DNA from: Blastococcus sp. CT_GayMR16
GTDB lineage: Bacteria; Actinomycetota; Actinomycetes; Mycobacteriales; Geodermatophilaceae
Assembly (NCBI RefSeq): GCF_004570875.1
Contig: NZ_SPQK01000020.1
Coordinates: forward strand, 1-64,000
Reading direction: 5' to 3'
Length of the DNA stretch: 64,000 nucleotides
The notes below the pieces were generated by a model. That model saw only the letters and a program-made list of their open reading frames with translations, did no database searches and was not told where the DNA came from. Position numbers and translations under genes: made by a program. Shown here piece by piece: positions 1-8,570 of the stretch. Numbering within the stretch: position 1 is the stretch's first letter; each line of letters starts with the position of its first letter.

Positions 1-428
1 CCCTGGCCGGCCTGCCGCCGGGCAGCGCGGCGGGCGTCTCCGGCGTCCGGCAGGACGTCGCCTCGCTGCCCGACCAGTGGGCGCAGGCCCGCGCCGCGGC
101 ACGGGTGGCACGCGCCGTGCCGCACCTCTCCCCCGTGGCGCACTGGGCGGAGCTCGGCGCGTGGCGGGTCGTGACCGAACTCCCCGGGCCCGACCCCGTC
201 GTCCTCCCGCTCCTGTCCGACCGCGTGCTCGCCGAGACCGCGGAGGTCTTCCTCGACTGCGCCGGGAGCGCCTCCCGGGCCGCCGCGGTCCTGCAGATCC
301 ACCGGCAGACGCTGTACTACCGGCTCGCCCGGATCGGCGAGATCACCGGCCTGGACCTGGCCGACGGCGAGGCCCGGCTACTGCTCCACGCTTCCGTGAA
401 GGCGGCCCGCCTGGGGCCGGGTATCTGA
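1..428 (+). CDS. PucR-family transcriptional regulator, C-terminal part
   Basis: The gene enters from outside the window and is read in the frame starting at base 3. The visible 141 codons end in the helix-turn-helix typical of PucR/CdaR regulators: a conserved helix, then IHRQTLYYRLARI and ITGLDLADGEARLLL at the very end. Family members have an N-terminal sensor, a GGDEF-like middle region and this C-terminal DNA-binding domain, and often control purine, sugar-acid or amino-acid catabolism. The target cannot be told from what is visible. The next gene starts 40 bases downstream on the same strand and may or may not be co-transcribed. Confidence 0.85.
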   Translation, partial: LAGLPPGSAAGVSGVRQDVASLPDQWAQARAAARVARAVPHLSPVAHWAELGAWRVVTELPGPDPVVLPLLSDRVLAETAEVFLDCAGSASRAAAVLQIHRQTLYYRLARIGEITGLDLADGEARLLLHASVKAARLGPGI

Positions 429-468
429 TCCGCACCCGGATGATCGACTGTCGCCTAGGCTTTCCCCA

Positions 469-1083
469 ATGGCCCCCGGAGAAGCGACGGCGGCCGCGGC
501 GAACAGCGACGTCCTGCACTTGTTGCGCACGGGGACGGCGGCCGAGCACGAGTCCGTCGAGCGCACCCTCGACCTGCTCGACCCGGACCTGGACCGGGCG
601 CGGCTGACCGGCGTGCTCACGCGCATGCACGGTTTCTGGCAGGCGGCCGAGGCCGTCCTCGACGACTGGGCCGCCCGGTTCCCCGCCGACGCCGAGACCG
701 TCAGGTGGTTCGCGCGGCGCCGGGCCGCCCTGTTCGCCGCCGACCTGGACACCCTGGGTGCGGGCCCGGCCGACGCCGGGCCGGTCCTCCCGCCGGTCGC
801 CGACACCGACGACGCCCTCGGCCGGCTCTACGTCCTCGAGGGATCCACGCTCGGCGGCACGTTCATCGACCGCCACCTGACCGGGCTCCCCGCCCTCTCC
901 GGGGTCCGGCTGCGCTCCTTCTCCCCGTACGGCGCCGACACGGGCGCCATGTGGCACGCCTTCCGCCGCGTCACCCGGGACCACGTGGCCGGCGGCGGAG
1001 ACGCGGGCGCGATGGTCTCGGCGGCGACCGGCACCTTCCGCGCCCTCGAGCAGTGGTGCCGCCCCGCGGGCGTGGCCGCGTGA
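469..1083 (+). CDS. biliverdin-producing heme oxygenase
   Basis: 204 residues. It is predicted to open heme to biliverdin, the chromophore of the phytochrome encoded next to it. The N-terminal helix carries AEHESVE, where His27 fits the proximal heme ligand, and the C-terminal half carries ALGRLYVLEGSTLGGTFI, the distal-helix signature of bacterial heme oxygenases of the BphO/HemO type. Length is normal for the family. The stop overlaps the phytochrome start (GTGA at 1080-1083), so the two are translationally coupled, which supports a chromophore-supply role over iron scavenging. ATG at 469 is the first start; no strong Shine-Dalgarno is visible. Confidence 0.9.
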   Translation: MAPGEATAAAANSDVLHLLRTGTAAEHESVERTLDLLDPDLDRARLTGVLTRMHGFWQAAEAVLDDWAARFPADAETVRWFARRRAALFAADLDTLGAGPADAGPVLPPVADTDDALGRLYVLEGSTLGGTFIDRHLTGLPALSGVRLRSFSPYGADTGAMWHAFRRVTRDHVAGGGDAGAMVSAATGTFRALEQWCRPAGVAA

Positions 1084-3425
1084 CCGAGCCGCTGGTGGAG
1101 TTCCTCCCCGCAGGCACGCCGGTCGACCTGTCCAACTGCGAGCGCGAGCCGATCCACGTGCCCGGCAGCGTGCAGCCGCGCGGGGTGCTCATCGCCGTGA
1201 GCGACCCCGACTTCGTCGTCCAGCAGGTGTCGGAGAACCTCGGCGACCTGATCGGCGTCCACTGGCGGGCGGCGCTGGGCCGCCCGCTGACCGAGGTGCT
1301 CGGCGTCGCGGCCGCCTCGGCCGTGATCCGGTCGGCCAGCGCTTTCGGTGACCTGCGGGAGCGCAACCCCGTGGAGATCACGCTGGACGTCGACGGCGAC
1401 CCGGTGCCCGTCGACGCACTGCTCCACCGCGCGGTGATCCGGGCCGACGAGCCCGTCCCGACGGAGTTCCCGGCCGGCCGGGACCCGGGCTCGAGCCTGC
1501 TCGTGGAACTGGAGCCCGCGCGCGGCCCGCGGCCCTTCTCCTTCCCCAACACCTACCAGGCGGTGCGCGGCACGATCGGCGACCTCAACCGGGCCTCGTC
1601 GCTGCAGCAGCTCTACGACATCACTGCCACGGCGGTCCGCACCCTCACCGGCTTCGACCGCGTGATGGTCTACCGCTACGACGCCGACTACAACGGCGAG
1701 GTCGTCGCCGAGGCGAAGCTGCCGGAGCTCAACTCCTTCCTCGGCCTGCACTATCCGGCCTCGGACATCCCCGCCCAGGCTCGGGCCCTGTACGAGAAGA
1801 ACTGGATCCGGCTGATCTCCGACGTCGACTACGTGCCGGCCGGGCTGCAGCCGACCCTGCACCCCGCCAGCGGGCTGCCGCTGGACCTCACCTACTCCAC
1901 GCTGCGCAGCGTCTCGCCGATCCACCTCGAGTACCTCAGGAACATGGGCGTGCGGGCATCCATGTCGATCTCGCTGCTGCGCGACGACAAGCTCTGGGGC
2001 CTCATCGCCTGCCACCACTACAGCGGTCCGCACGCACCGCCGTATGCGACCCGGGCAGCCGCGGAGTTCCTCGGCTCCACGCTGTCGCTGCGCCTGGTCG
2101 ACCGGGCCGAGGAGGACGAGATCCGCCGGGCGCTGCGGGTCCGGTCGACCCTGGCCTGGCTGACCGCCGCCACGCTCGACGAGGACCGGCCGCTCGCCGA
2201 GACCCTGCTGGGCTCCCGCAGCCTGCTCGACCTCGTGCCTGCCGACGGCGTCGCCGTCCATCTGCAGGGCACGCGGGGCAGCCGCGGCGTGGCGCTACCG
2301 GTCACGGTCGCCGACGGGATCGCCGCCTGGGCGGCCGCCCAGGGTGACGACGTGGTCGCGACGGACTCCCTCCCGCACACGGCCGACCGGCTCGGCGTGC
2401 CGGCGGAGCTCGCTTCCGGGGTACTCGTGCTGCCGCTCCCGGAGGGCCAGTACGTGCTGTGGTCGCGCGGCGAGGCGGTGCAGCACATCGACTGGGGTGG
2501 CGACCCGCACAACAAGGCGATCGCCGAGCGCGAAGGGAACGGCGTGCGGCTGAGCCCGCGCAAGTCCTTCGACCGATGGCGGGAGACCGTCCGCGACCGC
2601 TCCGAGCCGTGGACGACGCAGCAGGTGTCGGAGGCGACCGAGCTGCGCACGCACCTGCTCGAGGCCCTCTACGCCCGGTCGCGCAGCACCGTCCGGGCCG
2701 CGGAGAGGTTGCAGCGCAGCCTGCTGACCGACCCGCCGCAGCACGATCGGCTCGAGGTGGCGGTGCGTTACGTCCCCGCTGCACCGGGGGCCCAGGTGGG
2801 CGGCGACTGGTACGACGTGTTCGGTCAGCCGGACGGCTCGACGATGCTCGTCATCGGCGACGTCGTGGGCCACGACACCGAGGCGGCCGCGAGCATGGCC
2901 CAGCTGAGGGGCCTGCTGCGCGGCATCGCCTTCGACAGCAGCGACGGGCCGGCCGCGGTGCTCGCCCGACTCGATGCCGCGACCCACGGCCTCCAGGTCG
3001 GGGCCCTGGCGACGGTCCTGGTCGGCCGGCTGGACCACGTCGGCGGACCCGCGGGCGGCATGCGCCTGCGCTGGGCCAGCGCCGGACACCTGCCGCCGAT
3101 CGTCGTCGACCCGGACGGGCGAGAGCGGCTGCTCACCGCGCCCCGCCCCGGACTGCTCCTCGGCGTCGACGCGAGTGCGACCCGGACCGACCAGGAGGAC
3201 GTCCTGGCGCCCGGGTCGACGGTCCTGCTCTACACCGACGGGCTGGTCGAGCGCCGGGACCAGCTCTTCGACGACGGCGTCACGCTGCTCGGCGAGGCCC
3301 TCGCCGACCTGCGCGGGCTGCCCGTCGGCGAGATGTGCGACGCGCTGCTCGCCCGGCTGCTGCCGGAACGGTCCATGGACGACGTCGCGCTGGTCGCCGT
3401 CCGGCTGCGCGCTCAGGCGGACTGA
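1080..3425 (+). CDS. bphP: bacteriophytochrome with C-terminal PP2C (SpoIIE) phosphatase
   Basis: 781 residues from GTG 1080, which overlaps the heme oxygenase stop; longer upstream reading is out-of-frame with that gene and lacks homology. Domains in order: PAS (about 10-130) with Cys20, the position used by bacteriophytochromes to bind biliverdin; GAF (about 140-320) with YPASDIPAQAR near 225; PHY (about 330-515) with the tongue motif PRKSF near 493; a short helix; then a SpoIIE-type Ser/Thr phosphatase (about 530-778) with GGDWYD, GDVVGHD, SAGHLPP and a final MDDVALVAV. There is no histidine kinase. Red/far-red light probably sets phosphatase activity towards an anti-sigma-factor antagonist (STAS) protein. 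That partner is inferred; a STAS gene lies at 30.1 kb but is unlinked. Confidence 0.93.
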   Translation: MTEPLVEFLPAGTPVDLSNCEREPIHVPGSVQPRGVLIAVSDPDFVVQQVSENLGDLIGVHWRAALGRPLTEVLGVAAASAVIRSASAFGDLRERNPVEITLDVDGDPVPVDALLHRAVIRADEPVPTEFPAGRDPGSSLLVELEPARGPRPFSFPNTYQAVRGTIGDLNRASSLQQLYDITATAVRTLTGFDRVMVYRYDADYNGEVVAEAKLPELNSFLGLHYPASDIPAQARALYEKNWIRLISDVDYVPAGLQPTLHPASGLPLDLTYSTLRSVSPIHLEYLRNMGVRASMSISLLRDDKLWGLIACHHYSGPHAPPYATRAAAEFLGSTLSLRLVDRAEEDEIRRALRVRSTLAWLTAATLDEDRPLAETLLGSRSLLDLVPADGVAVHLQGTRGSRGVALPVTVADGIAAWAAAQGDDVVATDSLPHTADRLGVPAELASGVLVLPLPEGQYVLWSRGEAVQHIDWGGDPHNKAIAEREGNGVRLSPRKSFDRWRETVRDRSEPWTTQQVSEATELRTHLLEALYARSRSTVRAAERLQRSLLTDPPQHDRLEVAVRYVPAAPGAQVGGDWYDVFGQPDGSTMLVIGDVVGHDTEAAASMAQLRGLLRGIAFDSSDGPAAVLARLDAATHGLQVGALATVLVGRLDHVGGPAGGMRLRWASAGHLPPIVVDPDGRERLLTAPRPGLLLGVDASATRTDQEDVLAPGSTVLLYTDGLVERRDQLFDDGVTLLGEALADLRGLPVGEMCDALLARLLPERSMDDVALVAVRLRAQAD

Positions 3426-3434
3426 CGCCCGCCG

Positions 3435-3737
3435 CTAGTCCTGGTCGAGATCGGGGGCGGTGAACCGGGGCGTCAGCCCGTCGTCGGGCCCGCCGCCCTC
3501 GCCGGGCAGCGGTGCCTCGTCCTCGGCCGCACGCATCTGAGCGAGGGACTCCTCGACCGACGGCTCCCGCAGCCCCTTCGCATCCCGTTCGAGCGCGGCC
3601 AGCAGCCGCTCCTCGTCGGGGGCGAGATCACCGGGGCCGAGGTGACCTCCCGGAACGCCTGCGTCGGAGCCGGTGTCCATCCCACTGTCGGGCAGCGTGC
3701 TCTCGGGGTCGGTGCCGTCCCGGCCGGCCATGCTCAT
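3435..3737 (-). CDS. small acidic hypothetical protein
   Basis: 100 residues, strongly acidic and rich in Asp, Glu, Gly and Pro, with one predicted amphipathic segment (LAPDEERLLAALERDAKGL). No known domain is recognised and no signal or membrane segment is seen. The start at 3737 has a good Shine-Dalgarno (GGAG, 7-8 bases upstream). It converges on the phytochrome gene with 9 bases between the stops. Composition suggests a soluble, partly disordered protein. Function unknown. Confidence 0.6.
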   Translation of the reverse strand: MSMAGRDGTDPESTLPDSGMDTGSDAGVPGGHLGPGDLAPDEERLLAALERDAKGLREPSVEESLAQMRAAEDEAPLPGEGGGPDDGLTPRFTAPDLDQD

Positions 3738-3911
3738 GCTGTCTCCTCACGTGGGGCGGCTGCATGCACCCCTCCGTCCGAACCTCGCCGCTGTGCCCCT
3801 CCACCCTCTCGGAGAACGGGCCCGGGCGCAGGTCGGCGGGACCCCGGGGTTGTCTCTCAGGCGCGGAACGAGGCAATGCGTGGTCGTCAGGTTTCGGTCG
3901 CTCGGGCGAGA

Positions 3912-5565
<1,654 letters not shown>

Positions 5566-5602
5566 GGGTCTCACCTCCTCGGGCGGCGTCACGGTCAACG
5601 GC

Positions 5603-5633
5603 ACGCTACAAGCCCGGACTTCAGCGGGTCCAA
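5603..5633 (-). promoter_or_regulatory. rox: predicted promoter of the rox leader transcript
   Basis: Minus strand: TTGGAC at 5633-5628, then TAGCGT (fits actinobacterial TANNNT) at 5608-5603 with a 19-base spacer, or TGTAGC with a 17-base spacer. Transcription would start near 5596, giving a 5' leader that contains the small ORF and the hairpin. Prediction from consensus only. Confidence 0.45.
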
Positions 5634-5673
5634 CCTTTTCCCAGTCACGTGATCGGCGACCGGCAGGCACGCG

Positions 5674-6501
5674 CTAGCCGGCACCCACCTGCCCGTTCGC
5701 CACGGCCCCGCGGAGCCGCTGCGCGGGAGTGGCCCAGACGTCGGCCAGGGTCACCGTGCGCAGCCCTCGCTCGGCGATGAGCGCCAGCAGGTCGCCGTAG
5801 ACCGTGGTGACGGTGGGGTGGTTGGCGTGCCCGACGACGATCGTCTGCGCGGTGAACCACTGCCTGGCCGCGGCCATCAGCTCCTCGCCGCTCAGCACGC
5901 GGGAGTCGTCCAGGGTGCCGTTCCACATGGCGACCGTGGGGTGGCCGAGATCGGCCGCGATCCGGTCGATCCGCTCGTTCCTGGCGCCGAACGGCGGCCG
6001 GAGGAACGGGCTGTCGCGGACGCCGAACGTCGTGCGCAGGAACTCCTGGTTGCGGGTGATCTCCTCGGCCACCTCACCGTCCCCGAGGGTGGTCAGGTCC
6101 GGGTGCGACCAGGTGTGGTTGCCGAAGGCCACCTGGCCGGATTCGACCAGCGGTCGCAGCGCCGGGGCGTTGTCGGTCCAGGAGCGGTAGCACCCGTTGG
6201 GGAAGAAGGTCAGCCGCACTCCGGTGTCGGCGGCAAGCGTGGCGAACGCGGCGACGACGTCGGAGTTCGTGCCGTCGTCGATGGTCAGCGCCAGGTCGGT
6301 CCCCTCGCCCGGCAGCCCGTCCACGACCCCGACCGGGGGCGGCACCGGCACCAGCCCCGGCACCCCGATCGGTGTGACCGCGGCGGCGGGGGCCAGCACC
6401 CGGCCGGGCGTGCGCCGGACGTCGACGGGGGCGGTCTCGCGCACGAGGGCGGCGCCCGCCAGGCCGGCCGCGAGGGTGAGCAGGAACTGTCGGCGCTCCA
6501 T
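5674..6501 (-). CDS. secreted polysaccharide deacetylase (NodB domain)
   Basis: 275 residues. The N-terminus (MERRQFLLTLAAGLAGAAL) looks like a signal sequence with twin arginine. The NodB domain spans about 68-270 and has its metal and catalytic motifs: TIDDG (Asp pair), NHTWSHPDL (metal His residues) and RPPFGARN. It probably removes acetyl groups from a cell-wall or exopolysaccharide sugar outside the membrane. It is separate from rox, which starts on the same strand but is preceded by its own promoter, and divergent from the subtilase. Substrate cannot be inferred. Confidence 0.85.
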   Translation of the reverse strand: MERRQFLLTLAAGLAGAALVRETAPVDVRRTPGRVLAPAAAVTPIGVPGLVPVPPPVGVVDGLPGEGTDLALTIDDGTNSDVVAAFATLAADTGVRLTFFPNGCYRSWTDNAPALRPLVESGQVAFGNHTWSHPDLTTLGDGEVAEEITRNQEFLRTTFGVRDSPFLRPPFGARNERIDRIAADLGHPTVAMWNGTLDDSRVLSGEELMAAARQWFTAQTIVVGHANHPTVTTVYGDLLALIAERGLRTVTLADVWATPAQRLRGAVANGQVGAG

Positions 6502-6592
6502 GGGGCGGACCGTAGAACCGGCCCGACAGGCCGCCCGGAACCCGCCGTCCGACGCGCCGCAGCCGTTCGGAGCGCTAGCGGACGACTGCGTT

Positions 6593-6637
6593 CTGTAACG
6601 AACTCAGTAACAGACCGCTATACAGCACGTACAGCGG
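6593..6637. promoter_or_regulatory. two adjacent inverted repeats upstream of the subtilase
   Basis: The 268-base gap 6502-6769 contains CTGTAAC-7-GTAACAG at 6593-6613 and CCGCTATAC-5-GTACAGCGG at 6615-6637, each with one mismatch. A lower-GC stretch (TTGATATTTACC, 6639-6650) and a short C/G hairpin follow near 6650-6667. The arms look like protein-binding sites or a structured 5' leader of the subtilase-GGDEF operon. No known riboswitch class is recognised. Confidence 0.4.
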
Positions 6638-6769
6638 GTTGATATTTACCCCTCACCCCGATGGGGGGACATGGCCCAAGTCGGTGTACTCAAACCTTTC
6701 AGGACTTAACACTCCGTGCCGAACCCATTACGCACAAGGAAGTCCGAGTTCCACAAGGAGGTGCACTGC

Positions 6770-8557
6770 ATGATCAGCAACCAGCGGGGATCCACCGCTC
6801 AGGATGCGCCGGGCTACGGCGTGACCTGGGGCGGCCTTCCCCTCCACGCGCGACGGGCAATGACCGTCGCTGTCGCCAGTCTCGTGGCGGCGGGGCTGGC
6901 CGGTCCGACCGCCGCATCCGCGGCGACCACGGCTTCGGCCTCGTCGGCCGACCAGGTGTCGGTCATCGTTCGCGAGCTCGAGGGTGCCGGTAACGCGCCC
7001 GAGCGGGCGGTGTCGGCATTCGGCGGTTCCGTCGGACGTCAGCTCGACATCATGGGCGGATTCACCGCCACCGTCCCGGTCGACCGCCTCGACGCGCTCC
7101 GCGGTGTCGCGGGCGTCGCCTCGGTCACCGACGATGCCGGTCTCGCTCTGCAGAGCACCGACGTCGAGTCGTCGGCCGCTCAGGCCGGCTCGCTCTACAC
7201 GATCGCCAACCAGGTGACTGGTGCCTCGGCGATGTGGGACGCGGGCTACACCGGCAAGGGCGTCGACGTCGCGGTCATCGACTCGGGCGTCGTCCCGGTC
7301 GACGGTCTCACCGGCCGTACGAACACCAAGATCGTCTACGGCCCGGACCTGACCATGGAGAACAACGGTCCGACGAAGAACCTCGACACCTACGGCCACG
7401 GCACGGCCATGTCCAGCATCATCGCTGGCCGGGACTCCGCCGCGACCACGGTCAGCGGGAACGCCACCGACTTCGTCGGCATGGCTCCCGACTCCCGGAT
7501 CGTCAGCATCAAGGTCGCTGACGCCAAGGGCCAGACCGACGTGTCGCAGGCCATCGCGGCCATCGACTGGGTGGTCTCGAACCGCAACAAGAACGGCCTC
7601 AACATCCGGGTGCTGAACATGTCGTTCGGTACCGACGGTGTTCAGGACTACGTGCTCGACCCGCTGGCCTACGCGGCCGAGCAGGCCTGGCACAAGGGCA
7701 TCGTGGTCGTCGTCGCCGTCGGCAACGAGGGCTTCGGTACGGCCAAGGTCAACAACCCGGCCTACAACCCGTACCTGATCGCCGTCGGCAGCAACAACGC
7801 CAACGGCACCGCCACCACGGCGGACGACGTCGTCTCCACGTTCTCGAACGACGGTGACGGCACCCGCAACCCCGACGTCGTCGCCCCTGGTGACCACGTG
7901 GTCGGTCTGCGTGCGGCGGGGTCCTACCTGGACACGACGTACCCGACCGCCCGCATCGGCGAGCGGCTCTTCCGTGGCAGCGGCACCTCGCAGGCCGCCG
8001 CTGTGGTGTCCGGTGCCGCGGCGCTGCTGATCCAGCAGCGTCCGAACATCAAGCCCGACCAGGTCAAGGCGCTCCTCACCGGGACGGCTTCGGCCATTCC
8101 CGGTGCGACCGCCGCCCAGCAGGGCGCCGGCCTGATCGACCTGGCGAAGGCCAAGGACGCTGCCACCCCCGACAAGGTGCAGAACTTCAAGTTGTCGACG
8201 GGTATCGGCTCCCTGGAGCTCTCGCGTGGTTCGGTGCACGTCACCGTCGGTGGCCGTGAGGTCCGCGGCGAGGTCGACGTGCGTGGTCGTGGCGTGGACG
8301 TTCGCGCCCTGGCCGCCGGCCTCCGCAACAGCGCCAACTGGAACGGCATGAGCTGGTCCGGGATGTCGTGGTCCGGCATGAGCTGGTCCGGCATGAGCTG
8401 GAGCGGCATGAGCTGGTCCGGCATGAGCTGGAGCGGCATGTCCTGGTCCGGCATGAGCTGGAGCGGCATGTCCTGGTCCGGCATGAGCTGGTCGGGCATG
8501 TCCTGGTCCGGCATGAGCTGGTCCGGGATGTCCTGGTCCGGCATGAGCTGGTCCTAA
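6770..8557 (+). CDS. secreted S8 subtilisin-like protease with GMSWS-repeat tail
   Basis: 595 residues. ATG 6770 is preferred over 6716 because AAGGAGGTG (6755-6763) precedes it. A signal peptide occupies about 1-50, ending in ASAA. A short propeptide-like region (VSVIVRELEG onward, about 60-120) follows, then the catalytic domain with Asp171 (VAVIDSG), His210 (YGHGTA), an oxyanion Asn (VAVGNEG) and Ser407 (GSGTSQA), so the enzyme should be active. Residues from about 526 form 14 exact-length repeats of GMSWS reaching the stop, with no membrane anchor or sorting signal after them. The stop lies inside the Shine-Dalgarno of the GGDEF-EAL gene. Substrate unknown. Confidence 0.92.
   Translation: MISNQRGSTAQDAPGYGVTWGGLPLHARRAMTVAVASLVAAGLAGPTAASAATTASASSADQVSVIVRELEGAGNAPERAVSAFGGSVGRQLDIMGGFTATVPVDRLDALRGVAGVASVTDDAGLALQSTDVESSAAQAGSLYTIANQVTGASAMWDAGYTGKGVDVAVIDSGVVPVDGLTGRTNTKIVYGPDLTMENNGPTKNLDTYGHGTAMSSIIAGRDSAATTVSGNATDFVGMAPDSRIVSIKVADAKGQTDVSQAIAAIDWVVSNRNKNGLNIRVLNMSFGTDGVQDYVLDPLAYAAEQAWHKGIVVVVAVGNEGFGTAKVNNPAYNPYLIAVGSNNANGTATTADDVVSTFSNDGDGTRNPDVVAPGDHVVGLRAAGSYLDTTYPTARIGERLFRGSGTSQAAAVVSGAAALLIQQRPNIKPDQVKALLTGTASAIPGATAAQQGAGLIDLAKAKDAATPDKVQNFKLSTGIGSLELSRGSVHVTVGGREVRGEVDVRGRGVDVRALAAGLRNSANWNGMSWSGMSWSGMSWSGMSWSGMSWSGMSWSGMSWSGMSWSGMSWSGMSWSGMSWSGMSWSGMSWSGMSWS
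8345..8554 (+). repeat. 15-bp coding tandem repeat, 14 units (GMSWS)
   Basis: Fourteen 15-base units of the form GGCATGAGCTGGTCC, each encoding G-M-S-W-S, run without interruption to the last sense codon of the protease. Variation is confined to synonymous positions (AGC/TCC/TCG for Ser, GGC/GGG for Gly), so the peptide pattern is conserved while the DNA has drifted. That argues for selection on the protein repeat. Confidence 0.95.
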
Positions 8558-8570
8558 GGAGGTGACGACG

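Noticed and set aside
705-1079. Upstream extension of the phytochrome frame from 705
   Set aside because: It overlaps the heme oxygenase in another frame and is Arg-rich; GTG 1080 gives the normal phytochrome N-terminus with Cys20.
6640-6769. c-di-GMP riboswitch upstream of the subtilase
   Set aside because: The conserved GEMM core sequences are not present; only generic hairpins are seen.
7924-8544. A minus-strand open frame with repeated MPDQ/MPLQ units
   Set aside because: It is the complement of the GMSWS repeats and lacks a ribosome-binding site.
8345-8554. CRISPR-like array
   Set aside because: Units are contiguous 15-base coding repeats without spacers and are explained by the protease tail.
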